Assembly (NCBI GenBank): GCA_937941095.1
Contig: CALDYJ010000013.1
Span: 16,674-80,673, forward strand
Direction of reading: 5' to 3'
From: an uncultured Saprospiraceae bacterium
Lineage (GTDB): Bacteria; Bacteroidota; Bacteroidia; Chitinophagales; Saprospiraceae
DNA: 64,000 bases
Shown here: positions 1 through 9,312 of the stretch, in pieces
Numbering within the stretch: the first letter of the stretch is position 1
How the letters are laid out: each line of letters begins with the position of its first letter
Notes under the pieces: generated by a model
The model's database searches: none
What the model saw: only the letters and a program-made list of their open reading frames with translations
Told to the model about the DNA's origin: nothing
Made by a program: the position numbers and the translations under genes

Positions 1-183
1 CAATAATTGTCTCCGCCTTTGATTGTAAAAATCTAATACCAAAGTAGGATTAGCTTCAAAACCAGCAAAGCTTGCCACTTCTTGAATGCTATGTCCTTCC
101 CAAAGTCCATCCGCACCTCTAAAAGTATTTATCCCACTCTCTTGGCTAATGCCAGCTCCGCTTAGTACAACTATTTTTTTCAT
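1..183 (-). CDS. cobB: NAD-dependent protein deacylase, sirtuin (3' part outside window)
   Basis: Only the first 61 codons are visible; the gene runs off the left edge. The N-terminus carries the sirtuin NAD-binding signature GAGISQESGINTFRG (residues 9-23). Y53 and R56 in FYNQRRR match the Tyr-x-x-Arg pair that class III (SIRT5/CobB-type) sirtuins use to bind succinyl- or malonyl-lysine. Expected role: removal of acyl groups from protein lysines with consumption of NAD+, in the cytoplasm. The ATG overlaps the stop codon of the upstream nnr gene (ATGA), so the two are probably translationally coupled. The zinc site and the rest of the catalytic domain cannot be seen. Confidence 0.9.
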   Translation of the reverse strand, partial: MKKIVVLSGAGISQESGINTFRGADGLWEGHSIQEVASFAGFEANPTLVLDFYNQRRRQLL

Positions 184-1703
184 AAAGCTTTCGTTTTTAA
201 AAATGCATTTCCTAAAAATTCAATCACATCACTTGCAATCAAAGCTTCTTCACCTCTTACATGATTCACTGCAAGATCAGCTGCTAAGCCATGCAAATAA
301 ACTCCTAATATACAAGCAGATTTAGGATCATATTTTTGTGCTAACAATCCAGTGATTATTCCACTTAATACGTCTCCGCTGCCCGCGGTGGCCAAGCCCG
401 GATTCCCAGTAGAATTAAAATATATTGTTCCATCCGAACAAAAGATCGCAGTATGCGCTCTTTTTAAAACAATGTAAATCTTTTTAAGCTTTGCCAACTT
501 AGATAAAGCTTCTAGTTGATCATAATCATTTTCTGCTTTTCCAAATAAGCGTTCACACTCTCTAGGGTGAGGAGTAATTATTGTATGCGCTGGAATTTTA
601 TCCCAAATTTCTTCGTGATTTGCAAGTATGTTTAAGGCATCAGCATCTAATAAAAGTGGAACGTTTTTTTCATGATTATTTAACTTACCGAGCACTTGTT
701 TCAATCCTGCGACACTTAAACTTTCTTGGCCGAGTCCACAACCAATTCCGACAGCAGAATAGTTGTTTAGGTTTGGTGCCGTAGTAAAGTGATATTCGTG
801 CTGATCTACACTTACTATAGCTTCTGGTAAAGCGGTCTGAATGATCTGATAGGCAATTCTGGGTACATGAATACTGACCAAACCAGTTCCAGCTCGAAGG
901 CAAGATCTACCGGCTAGTAAGGCTGCTCCAACCATTCCGTATTTAGACATGATCAATAAAGCATGTCCATAGCTGCCTTTGTGGCTAAACTTTTTTCTTT
1001 TTTTTAGTAAACTGGCAGCCAAATTTTGATCAATGTAAAAATGATTGCAATCCATCGATTGAATAGCTTCCTTGTCCAATCCTATCGAACGCATTTCCCA
1101 GCCTCCGACAACATCGGCATAGGATGGTAGCAAAAAGGGGAGCTTGGGAAATTCAAAAGATAGTGTTCGATCGGCTCTAACCATAACATCATTCAAATTT
1201 GCTTTTTCATATAACCCAGATGGTAAATCTACGGCAATGATTTCAGCCTTACTTTTATTAAGAAACTTTATTAGAGAAGCCCAGTAGCCGGTAATTTCTC
1301 GATTGATGCCACTACCAAATAAGGCATCAATTAATAGATCATCTTTTCCAACATTAGGTATTGGATCATTTTCTTCCAAGCTTTGAAACTTATCCGAATC
1401 TTTGAATGGCAATGCTTGAAGATTTTCTGCATTATCAATACTGTTTTTACCAATTTCACAATAATAAACTTTGACCGGATAAAAATCGTTGTTGAGCATT
1501 CTAGCTATGGCTAAACCATCTCCGCCATTATTGCCTGTGCCACAGAAAACATGTATAATTCTATTTTTATTAGGGTACTTGGATTTAAACCAGTTTACAA
1601 AAACGGAAGAAGCATGTTCCATGAGATCTATGGAAGCAGAATAATTTTTATTAATGGTGATTTTATCTAAGGCACGTACTTGAGCTGCAGAAGGTAACTT
1701 CAT
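180..1703 (-). CDS. nnr: Bifunctional NAD(P)H-hydrate epimerase / ADP-dependent NAD(P)H-hydrate dehydratase
   Basis: A repair enzyme for damaged NADH/NADPH (NADHX/NADPHX). The N-terminal epimerase domain (about 1-215) has the NNGGDG loop at 58-63 and an Asp in VDLPSG (D159). The C-terminal ribokinase-like dehydratase domain (about 235-507) has TPHPRE (377-382), LLDADALN (351-358) and NPGLATAGSGDVLSG with the expected catalytic Asp at D444. The length of 507 residues is normal for the fused form. I chose the ATG at 1703; a GTG nine bases upstream would add three residues. The stop overlaps the sirtuin start by four bases. Coupling to an NAD-consuming enzyme is an unsurprising but neat context. 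Confidence 0.95.
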   Translation of the reverse strand: MKLPSAAQVRALDKITINKNYSASIDLMEHASSVFVNWFKSKYPNKNRIIHVFCGTGNNGGDGLAIARMLNNDFYPVKVYYCEIGKNSIDNAENLQALPFKDSDKFQSLEENDPIPNVGKDDLLIDALFGSGINREITGYWASLIKFLNKSKAEIIAVDLPSGLYEKANLNDVMVRADRTLSFEFPKLPFLLPSYADVVGGWEMRSIGLDKEAIQSMDCNHFYIDQNLAASLLKKRKKFSHKGSYGHALLIMSKYGMVGAALLAGRSCLRAGTGLVSIHVPRIAYQIIQTALPEAIVSVDQHEYHFTTAPNLNNYSAVGIGCGLGQESLSVAGLKQVLGKLNNHEKNVPLLLDADALNILANHEEIWDKIPAHTIITPHPRECERLFGKAENDYDQLEALSKLAKLKKIYIVLKRAHTAIFCSDGTIYFNSTGNPGLATAGSGDVLSGIITGLLAQKYDPKSACILGVYLHGLAADLAVNHVRGEEALIASDVIEFLGNAFLKTKAL

Positions 1704-1768
1704 AAGGAACACGTTTTCAATTACACTAAAGGTAAAAAATGTAACTAAGTAGATTGTTCTTTTTAATC

Positions 1769-1776
1769 TATATTTG
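1769..1776 (+). promoter_or_regulatory. Candidate -7 box (TATATTTG)
   Basis: Matches the Bacteroidota -7 consensus TAnnTTTG and lies 20 bases before the ATG at 1796. No convincing -33 TTG element is seen at the usual spacing, so this is a weak prediction. Confidence 0.35.
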
Positions 1777-1795
1777 CCGATCAGATCAAATTAAA

Positions 1796-2953
1796 ATGAG
1801 AAATATTTTATTACTATTTTTTATGATGCTTGCAAAGGCAGTTTTTTCACAAACTCTTGCCTTTTATGTTGCCCCAGTGCTTACAGATGTGAATTATGAC
1901 ATTTTTCAGGATGATCACTTAGTTGTCAGAAATACTGAATTTAACAATGATAAATTATTTTTATTTATAGGAGGAACTGGGACTTCTACACAAAATTATC
2001 TTACCATATCAAGTTATGCGGGTTCACTTGGTTTTGATGTTGTTGGTATTTCTTACCCCAATGATGTCCCAGCTGCAAGTTTGTCTAACAGTTTTGATGT
2101 TCTCGCTTTTGACAAGTTTCGTGAAGAGTTGTGTTATGGGACAGATGTTAGTCCAGCTGTTGCTATTGATTCACTTAATGCAATTAATAAAAGAACAGCC
2201 AATTTGATTTTATACTTGCATGAAACTTATCCCGATCAAAATTGGGATCAATACTTGACTGAAGAAGACGAACTAAATTGGTCTAAGATAATTGTAGGAG
2301 GGCATTCTCAAGGGGCAGGACATGCCGCTTATTTTGCAAAATTTGAAGAGGTAGAGCGAACTTTAATGTTTTCGGGTCCAAATGATTATAGCGATCGATA
2401 CCTTGCTCCAGCAAATTGGTTAAAAGCTCCAGGGCTCACATCTATGAACCGGCATTTTGCTTATTTAAGCTTGTTTGATGAAGTCATTCCTTTTGAAAAG
2501 CAACTAAGTAACATGGAAGGATTAGGTTTGTATCCATTGTATGATACTACCCATGTTGATGTTACCAAGGTTCCATTTAGTAGTTCACGTGCTTTGTATA
2601 CCACGCAAGATCCTGGTTTGCTGCTTAATCACAGTACCACCGTAAAATTTAGCATACTAAACAGATTAGTATGGGAATATATGCTCACTGAAAACATCAC
2701 TACTTCGCTCAATGAACTAGCAGAACCAAACGAATTAAAGCTCTACCCAAATCCAAGCAGCACAAGCATGACTGTAATGAGCGAAAATGTATTACACAGT
2801 AAGCATTACACCATCAAAAATTTAGAAGGACAAACTATTAGACAAGGCAATGTTCAAAATGAAAAGTCTTTTAGCATTGATGTTTCCAACTTACAAAGAG
2901 GGATATACTTTTTAAATTTGGATGCTCAAATTTACAAGTTTTTAAAGCTTTGA
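1796..2953 (+). CDS. Secreted alpha/beta-hydrolase-like protein with type IX secretion sorting domain
   Basis: 385 residues. It starts with a signal peptide (1-19, ending VFSQ). The middle has an alpha/beta-hydrolase fold signature: the oxyanion-like strand LFLFIGGTGTS (55-64) and the nucleophile elbow GGHSQG with S171. The last 70 residues or so (LYPNPSS onwards, ending in YKFLKL) form a type IX C-terminal sorting domain, so the protein should cross the outer membrane through the Por system and be released or anchored at the surface. An esterase or lipase-like activity is inferred; the substrate is unknown. I used the ATG at 1796 because it directly precedes the signal peptide; an in-frame TTG at 1754 would add 14 residues that spoil it. 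Confidence 0.8.
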   Translation: MRNILLLFFMMLAKAVFSQTLAFYVAPVLTDVNYDIFQDDHLVVRNTEFNNDKLFLFIGGTGTSTQNYLTISSYAGSLGFDVVGISYPNDVPAASLSNSFDVLAFDKFREELCYGTDVSPAVAIDSLNAINKRTANLILYLHETYPDQNWDQYLTEEDELNWSKIIVGGHSQGAGHAAYFAKFEEVERTLMFSGPNDYSDRYLAPANWLKAPGLTSMNRHFAYLSLFDEVIPFEKQLSNMEGLGLYPLYDTTHVDVTKVPFSSSRALYTTQDPGLLLNHSTTVKFSILNRLVWEYMLTENITTSLNELAEPNELKLYPNPSSTSMTVMSENVLHSKHYTIKNLEGQTIRQGNVQNEKSFSIDVSNLQRGIYFLNLDAQIYKFLKL

Positions 2954-3094
2954 AGTGGGCTTAACTTTTTAACAAATCCAATACTGACAAATTAAACTTT
3001 ATTACATTTACTGGACAAAATTCAAAACAATTAAAGAATATTAGTGTTTTGTTAAATTGTCTTTAAGAAAATAAACATTAACCTAAGGTATATA

Positions 3095-4234
3095 ATGTCA
3101 GAAAAACATCCGCGGTTGAGACAGCGCATCATTTCATCAATATTGGGAATATTGCTTGTAGCAGGAGGCTTTTATTATTCAGGGGTACTCAAGAACAGTA
3201 AGAAACAACCCAAACAGAAATATGAAGAAAAAGTAACGAATGTAATTTATGCACCTGTAGAGCTTAAGAATTCATCTGTAAGCATTCAAACTAATGGAAC
3301 ACTGAGCGCTAAAAATAAGATTGATGTAGTAAGTAGGATTCAAGGTGTTTTTAAAGGTGGTGATAAAGCTTTTCGAGCAGGGGTATATTTTAATGAGGGA
3401 GATGTCTTAGTCTCCATTGATAATACTGAATATTTAGCTCAATTAAGAGCCTCACGTGCACAACTCTTGCAGAGCATAACTTCGATTCTAGGAGATTTAA
3501 AATTTGATTATGCGGATGCTTTTGACAAATGGAATAATTATGTACAAGCTTTTGATGTGGACCGTCTCTTAAAAGAATTGCCGGCAACAAGTTCTGAAAG
3601 AGAAAAGGCATTCATAAACGGTAAAAACATTGTCACTCAATATTACAACATTAAAGCTCAAGAAGTGCAAGCTTCTTATTATCAAATCCGTGCTCCTTAT
3701 GGTGGAATTTTAAGAGATAACTTAGTTGACAAAGGAGCTATGATTAATGGGGGCCAAAAATTGGGAACTTTTATTGATCCTTCCGTTTATGAACTTGAAG
3801 TGAAAATTAATCCTTCAGAACTTAAGTTGATTTCTGTTGGTAAAAAAGTTACGCTTAGCAATGGTGACCAAAGCCAAAAATGGAAAGCAAAAGTAACAAG
3901 AATCAATAGGGTGATTGATCCTCAATCACAATCTGCTGTAGCAATTGTTGAAGTCAAAGGGAATGACTTGAGAGAGGGGATGTTTTTACAAGCTGAAATT
4001 TCTACAGTGAACTTAAAAGATGTTGCGGAGATTGAAAGAAATCTTTTAATTAATGAAAAATTTGTATACCTCGTAACTGATAGTGTTTTACAAAAGAAAG
4101 AAGTAAAGTTGATGCATGTAGCAGATAAAACTGTTTTTGTTTCTGGTATTCCATCAGGAGCTATGCTCGTGCAAAAATCAGTAGCAGGAGCATATGATGG
4201 CATGAAGGTCAATCCTATAAATTTAAGCGAATAA
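3095..4234 (+). CDS. RND efflux periplasmic adaptor (membrane fusion protein, HlyD/AcrA family)
   Basis: 379 residues. One N-terminal membrane anchor (about 12-29) is followed by a lipoyl/barrel-sandwich half-motif (VVSRIQGVF, then EGDVLVSID), a short helical hairpin, the second half (IRAPYGGIL) and a beta-barrel domain (VYELEVKINPSEL). This order is that of adaptors linking an inner-membrane RND pump to an outer-membrane channel. It is the first gene of a three-gene operon; the pump starts 5 bases after the stop. The substrate cannot be read from sequence. No dedicated regulator gene adjoins it. Confidence 0.92.
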   Translation: MSEKHPRLRQRIISSILGILLVAGGFYYSGVLKNSKKQPKQKYEEKVTNVIYAPVELKNSSVSIQTNGTLSAKNKIDVVSRIQGVFKGGDKAFRAGVYFNEGDVLVSIDNTEYLAQLRASRAQLLQSITSILGDLKFDYADAFDKWNNYVQAFDVDRLLKELPATSSEREKAFINGKNIVTQYYNIKAQEVQASYYQIRAPYGGILRDNLVDKGAMINGGQKLGTFIDPSVYELEVKINPSELKLISVGKKVTLSNGDQSQKWKAKVTRINRVIDPQSQSAVAIVEVKGNDLREGMFLQAEISTVNLKDVAEIERNLLINEKFVYLVTDSVLQKKEVKLMHVADKTVFVSGIPSGAMLVQKSVAGAYDGMKVNPINLSE

Positions 4235-4239
4235 ATAAC

Positions 4240-7200
4240 ATGAAAAAATTTATCGCTTTTTTTATAAAATATCCTGTTGCAACGAATGTCTTGATTCTAG
4301 CATTTTTTGTTTTTGGCTACTTAGGACTAGGTAATATGAAGTCCTCTTTTTTTCCATTGGTACCATCTCAAATCATCAACATTCAAATAACTTATTTTGG
4401 TGCTGCACCAAATGAGATTGAAGAAGGCGTCGTCTTAAAGATAGAAGACAACCTCAAAGGTTTGGTTGGTATTGATAGAGTTACTTCTGTTTCTTCAGAA
4501 AATGCAGCGACCATTTCTGTTGAAATCCTAAAAGGTTTTGACATAGATGTTGTCTTAGCAGATGTAAAAAATGCAGTTGATCGTATTCCAAATTTTCCAA
4601 GTGCAATGGAACCGCCGGTTGTTTCAAAAGTTGAAAACATACAGCAGGCCATAAGTTTTACCTTAAGTGGTAAGGACATGGATTTGAAAACATTGAAAAA
4701 AATTGCACGTGGCGTTGAAGATGAAATAAGGGGTTTGCCTGGCATCTCTCAAATTGAACTAAGTGGTTTTCCTAATGAAGAAATTGAAATTGCAGTAAAG
4801 GATCAGCAGTTAAAAGCATATAACCTCACTTTCAATCAAGTAGCATCGGCTGTCTCACAAACCAACTTACTCTCGACTGGAGGGTCTATAAAAACAGAAC
4901 AAGAAGAATTCCTAATTCGGGCAAATAATAAATTTTATAATGCAATAAATTTCGAAAACATTGTCTTAAGGGCAGATGAAACTGGGAACATCATTTATTT
5001 AAAAGATGTGGCTAGCATTAAGGATAAGTTTGAAGAGAACCCTAATCGACTTTACTTTAATGGGGATCCTGCAATCTCTTTTAATGTATCAGCTACAAAC
5101 AATGAAGACTTGATTGCTAATGCAGATAGTGCAAGTGAATACATGGAAAAATTTAACGCTACTAGTGCAAATGCTAAATTAAACGTCAGCAGAGATTCTT
5201 CCATTACCTTAAAACAAAGAACAGAGCTTTTAAGAGAAAATGGTTTGATTGGAATCATATTAGTACTGTTGCTGCTTTCTATCTTCTTAAAACCGACCTT
5301 AGCTTTATGGGTTGCTTTTGGATTGCCAATTTCATTTTTAGGCATGTTTATTTTTGCTCCTTATTTTGGAGTGACCATTAATGTTCTGTCTTTATTCGCT
5401 ATGATCATTGTCATAGGTATACTCGTAGATGATGGAATTGTAATAGCAGAAAACATTTACAATGAATATGAAAAAGGAAAATCTCCCATTCGAGCAGCCA
5501 TCGATGGCACCATGGATGTTTTGCCTGCGATTATATCTGCTATTTTAACTACAGTCATCGCTTTTTCAACTTTCTTTTTTCTCGATAGTAGAGTAGGAGA
5601 CTTTTTTAGTGAGGTTGCTTCTGTTGTTGTATTAACGCTTAGTATTTCATTGGTGGAGGCATTACTGATTTTACCAGCTCACTTAGCCCATTCTAATGCT
5701 TTGAAAAAAGGAGGTAGTAGTTTCGCCATAAATAGATATGGTGATCGCTTTCTAAAATGGATACGTGATAAATTGTATGCACCCTCATTTAGATTTATCA
5801 TAAACAATAGAATTTTTGGTTTTGCCATACCTATTGCACTTTTTATGATAACCATTGGTGCTATGCAAGGAGGAGTGATTAGGTTTACATTTTTTCCATC
5901 AATAGCAAGTGATGTCATACAGGTTAATTTGAAAATGCCTCAAGGAACCAACGAGCAGATAACCAATGACATCATTAAATCCATAGAGGATGATGTTTGG
6001 AAATCAAGCGAAGCTTTGAAAGAAAAACAAAGGGGTAATTTAGAAGTCGTAAAAAATACCTTACGTAGAATAGGGCCAGGTTCTAGCAATGCTAGCATCA
6101 TTATAAATTTGCTTCCTGGAGAACAAAGAGATTTATCTGCCAATGAAGTCTCTAACAATATTAGAGAACGCGTAGGATTTGTAGCGGGGGTTGAGCAATT
6201 AACTTTTGGAGCAAATACTAACTTTGGTGGAAGACCAATTGCTATCTCACTTACAGGTAGTAACATTGCTGAATTGAAGGCAGCAAAAAAAGAACTGAAA
6301 GATAAACTCTCTACTCTGACCCAGTTGAAAGACATTAGTGACAATGATCCCTTAGGAATCAAAGAAGTGAAACTCAAATTAAAGCCTAATGCTTATATGT
6401 TGGGTTTTACCTTGGAAGGCTTAATCTCTCAAGTTCGTTCAGGTTTTTTTGGAAGACAAGCTCAGAGGTTTCAAAGAGGTAGAGATGAAATAAGAGTTTA
6501 CGTTCGCTATGAAAGTGAAGGTAGAAACAGTATAAATGATCTGAATGACATGGAGGTCTTAGCACCAAATGGTGCTAGAGTTCCCATCAGCGAAATTGTA
6601 GATTTTGAAATTGAAAGAGGAGAAGTAGCTATTAATCATCTCGATGGAAGACGTGAAATAGAAGTATCTGCAGACTTAGTAAATAATAAAGATAGTGCAC
6701 CTGCGATTTTGGATAATTTGAAAGCAGAGTTTATGCCTACACTCTTGACAAAGTACCCGAGTGTTTCACCTATGTATGAAGGCCAAAATAGAGAAGCGAC
6801 AAAGTTTCAGTTGTCTGCTAAAAGAGTAGCACCTATAATATTAATGCTGATCTATGGAGTAATTGCTTTTACTTTTAGATCTTACGTCCAACCCTTATTA
6901 ATTTTATTGATGGTGCCTTTTAGTTTGATTGGGGTCGCATGGGGCCATGAGATACATAATTTTCCAATTAATATCTTATCGTTTTTAGGGATAATAGCAT
7001 TGATTGGTATAATGGTCAACGATGGTTTGGTGTTGATTGTGAAATACAATTCATTCATCAAAGATGGATACTCTTTTCAAAAAGCTATTTATACAGCAGG
7101 ACTGTCTAGGTTTAGAGCTATTTTTCTAACTTCCTTAACCACAATAGCTGGACTCGCACCTTTAATTTTTGAAACTAGTTTTCAAGCTCAATTTTTAATT

Positions 7201-7398
7201 CCTATGGCTATCTCAATTGCCTATGGAATTGGTATCGCCACCTTCTTAACTTTGTATGTCTTGCCTTTAATGCTTTATTTAAGCAATGACATCAAATACT
7301 TATGGTCTTGGTTTTATAATGGAAAACGACCACAGCGTCATGAATTAGAAGGAGCCTATCAAGAGAAAGAAAATTTAAAAGATTTTGATTATGAATAG
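4240..7398 (+). CDS. RND multidrug-type efflux permease (AcrB/HAE1-like)
   Basis: 1052 residues, the normal size for a proton-driven RND pump. There is an N-terminal membrane segment (about 8-28), a large periplasmic loop, a block of about six helices from residue 335, a second periplasmic loop and a final helix block from residue 865. The transmembrane helix 4 motif GILVDDGIVIAENI keeps the paired aspartates D397 and D398 used for proton relay in AcrB. The second half has the matching GIMVNDGLVLIV. It works with the adaptor before it and the TolC-like channel after it, whose ATG overlaps its last 8 bases. Drug, metabolite or lipid export is possible. Confidence 0.95.
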   Translation: MKKFIAFFIKYPVATNVLILAFFVFGYLGLGNMKSSFFPLVPSQIINIQITYFGAAPNEIEEGVVLKIEDNLKGLVGIDRVTSVSSENAATISVEILKGFDIDVVLADVKNAVDRIPNFPSAMEPPVVSKVENIQQAISFTLSGKDMDLKTLKKIARGVEDEIRGLPGISQIELSGFPNEEIEIAVKDQQLKAYNLTFNQVASAVSQTNLLSTGGSIKTEQEEFLIRANNKFYNAINFENIVLRADETGNIIYLKDVASIKDKFEENPNRLYFNGDPAISFNVSATNNEDLIANADSASEYMEKFNATSANAKLNVSRDSSITLKQRTELLRENGLIGIILVLLLLSIFLKPTLALWVAFGLPISFLGMFIFAPYFGVTINVLSLFAMIIVIGILVDDGIVIAENIYNEYEKGKSPIRAAIDGTMDVLPAIISAILTTVIAFSTFFFLDSRVGDFFSEVASVVVLTLSISLVEALLILPAHLAHSNALKKGGSSFAINRYGDRFLKWIRDKLYAPSFRFIINNRIFGFAIPIALFMITIGAMQGGVIRFTFFPSIASDVIQVNLKMPQGTNEQITNDIIKSIEDDVWKSSEALKEKQRGNLEVVKNTLRRIGPGSSNASIIINLLPGEQRDLSANEVSNNIRERVGFVAGVEQLTFGANTNFGGRPIAISLTGSNIAELKAAKKELKDKLSTLTQLKDISDNDPLGIKEVKLKLKPNAYMLGFTLEGLISQVRSGFFGRQAQRFQRGRDEIRVYVRYESEGRNSINDLNDMEVLAPNGARVPISEIVDFEIERGEVAINHLDGRREIEVSADLVNNKDSAPAILDNLKAEFMPTLLTKYPSVSPMYEGQNREATKFQLSAKRVAPIILMLIYGVIAFTFRSYVQPLLILLMVPFSLIGVAWGHEIHNFPINILSFLGIIALIGIMVNDGLVLIVKYNSFIKDGYSFQKAIYTAGLSRFRAIFLTSLTTIAGLAPLIFETSFQAQFLIPMAISIAYGIGIATFLTLYVLPLMLYLSNDIKYLWSWFYNGKRPQRHELEGAYQEKENLKDFDYE

Positions 7399-8698
7399 GG
7401 TATACGCCGTTCTTCTTTGTCTTTTTTTCAGCCAGCTCACTTTAAGCAGTTATGCTCAAACAATCCTTGGTATTGAAGAAGTGCTTGCTGAAGTAAAAGA
7501 AAATAATTATGACTTAAAAGCAGCTAGTCAAAATGTAGCATCAGCAAAAGCTATGACATCAAAGTACAACAGAGGTTATATGCCTACTTTGGGGCTTAAT
7601 GCTGGCATAGCTTATAATTTGAATGGAATAAAATCTGTCTTTAATTTTAATTTTCCAGACTTAGACATTCAAAACATTCAAGCATACAATGGTAACATTG
7701 GCATTGCTTCTACTTATCTTTTATACGATGGTGGGCAACGTAAACTTAGAAACGAAAAGAATCTAACAAACCTTGATTATACTCAACTGCAATTAGAAAA
7801 CATCAATCAGTTGTTAGGTTTTAATGCTTCTCAGATTTATTATAGCATTGCTCAAACAATGTTGAATGTGGATTTGCTAAAAGAAGCATTATCTATTTCT
7901 AAAGAAAGGAGTAACAGAGCAAAAACATTCTATCAATACGGTAAAGTAAATAGAGTGGATGTAAGTAACGCGAAGGTGGACGTAGTCAGGGATAGTTTGA
8001 ATCTCATCACGCTAGACAATGATATTGAAAATTTAAAATGGCAGCTCAATCAATTAACACTCCGTAAGGATCTTGATTATACAGTAGATACCACATTCGC
8101 TCTAGCTTATCAAAATGCTGATCTCACAGATTTGGAGTCAAAAATGTTGGAGGCTAATAAAGAATTAATTGTTCTTAGGAAAGATATGGAACTCTTAGAT
8201 TTTGATCTAGCCTTAACTAATAAGCTTAACTCACCACAGCTTACTGCAAATGGAGCTTACAATTTAAATTATCAAAAAAACTCCTCTAAATCACAAATTG
8301 ATCTAAATAGAACCAACGGTTTAAACCTTGGACTAAGTGCTAATTGGAATTTATTAGATGGGGGCCAACGTAAGTTGCAAGAACAATTAGTCAACATTAA
8401 TCAACATACTGCATTGATTGCTTTACGCAATAAAGAAAATGAATTGCTCATGCAGATGAAGAGATTATGGAACTCCTATCAGAATAATTTATTAACCATG
8501 CGCATTGAAGAGCAAAACATTCAAACCAATAAAGAAAACTTTGAATTAGTAAAGGCGCTGTATGAAAACGGTCAACAAACTTCTATAGAATTTAGACAAG
8601 CCCAACTCAACCTGTTGAATGCACAATCACAATACTATAATGTGAGAACTTCTGCGAAACTTCAAGAAATTGAATTTGATTATTTAATTGGAAAGTAA
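7391..8698 (+). CDS. TolC family outer-membrane efflux protein
   Basis: 435 residues with a signal peptide (MNRVYAVLLCLFFSQ..., cut near SSYAQ). The body is two similar halves with long amphipathic helices. Each half carries the TolC-family turn signature: LYDGGQRKLRNEKN in the first and LLDGGQRKLQEQ in the second. It forms the outer-membrane channel and periplasmic tunnel of the efflux pump encoded just upstream. The start is the ATG at 7391, overlapping the pump gene by 8 bases, which suggests translational coupling. A TTG six bases earlier is possible but adds only two residues. Confidence 0.93.
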   Translation: MNRVYAVLLCLFFSQLTLSSYAQTILGIEEVLAEVKENNYDLKAASQNVASAKAMTSKYNRGYMPTLGLNAGIAYNLNGIKSVFNFNFPDLDIQNIQAYNGNIGIASTYLLYDGGQRKLRNEKNLTNLDYTQLQLENINQLLGFNASQIYYSIAQTMLNVDLLKEALSISKERSNRAKTFYQYGKVNRVDVSNAKVDVVRDSLNLITLDNDIENLKWQLNQLTLRKDLDYTVDTTFALAYQNADLTDLESKMLEANKELIVLRKDMELLDFDLALTNKLNSPQLTANGAYNLNYQKNSSKSQIDLNRTNGLNLGLSANWNLLDGGQRKLQEQLVNINQHTALIALRNKENELLMQMKRLWNSYQNNLLTMRIEEQNIQTNKENFELVKALYENGQQTSIEFRQAQLNLLNAQSQYYNVRTSAKLQEIEFDYLIGK

Positions 8699-8955
8699 AT
8701 TGAGGCAAGGGGAAGCTCCATCAATCAGTATTTATATTATGGGGAATAAAATTTGCCCTATTTAATTGCTTATCTGTTTATTCAGTCATAAAAAAAATTG
8801 ATACCTTCTAAATACATAAACGAATAAACAAATTTGAGACATAAATTTTAGCAATATTTTTTTAATTTAATCATAGTCGCTTTAAATAGATAAATACCTA
8901 GAATTATTCTGAATCTTGTCTTTTTACAAATCATAAAAAGCCTTACCTTGTCAAT

Positions 8956-9312
8956 ATGAATATTGAATTTTTTCGAGATTATTGTATTTCAAAAAAAGGA
9001 GTAACAGAAGAATTTCCTTTTGGAGAAGATACTTTGGTTTTTAAAGTAATGGGAAAAATGTTTGCTGCCACCAACATTACAAAAGAGGTTTTTAGGGTAA
9101 ATTTGAAATGTGACCCAGAAAGATCCATTCAATTACGTGAAGAATACGAAGACATTATTCCAGGCTTTCACATGAATAAAAAGCATTGGAATACTATCTA
9201 CCTTGAAAGAGACCTGCCAAGTAAATTAAAAACTGAATTAATTGATCACTCTTACGATTTAGTCGTAGCTAGTTTGCGTAAAGCAGATAAAGAAAGCCTA
9301 AAGAATCTGTAA
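8956..9312 (+). CDS. MmcQ/YjbR family DNA-binding-like protein
   Basis: 118 residues. It shows the family pattern: KGVTEEFPFGEDTLVFKVMGKMFA near the N-terminus, FRVNLKCDPE, and GFHMNKKHWNTIYL before a C-terminal helix ending in the SYDLVVASL region. YjbR proteins adopt a CyaY-like fold. The family label mentions DNA binding, but a cellular role is not established. The stop codon shares a base with the ATG of the next gene (TAATG), so the two genes are co-transcribed and coupled. The 257 bases before it contain no recognisable gene. Confidence 0.85.
   Translation: MNIEFFRDYCISKKGVTEEFPFGEDTLVFKVMGKMFAATNITKEVFRVNLKCDPERSIQLREEYEDIIPGFHMNKKHWNTIYLERDLPSKLKTELIDHSYDLVVASLRKADKESLKNL

Noticed and set aside
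685..903. Short - strand frame inside nnr
   Set aside because: It is an out-of-frame shadow of a complete, well-conserved enzyme gene.
5940..6377. 145-codon antisense frame inside the RND pump gene
   Set aside because: Shadow of a conserved gene on the other strand; no independent evidence.
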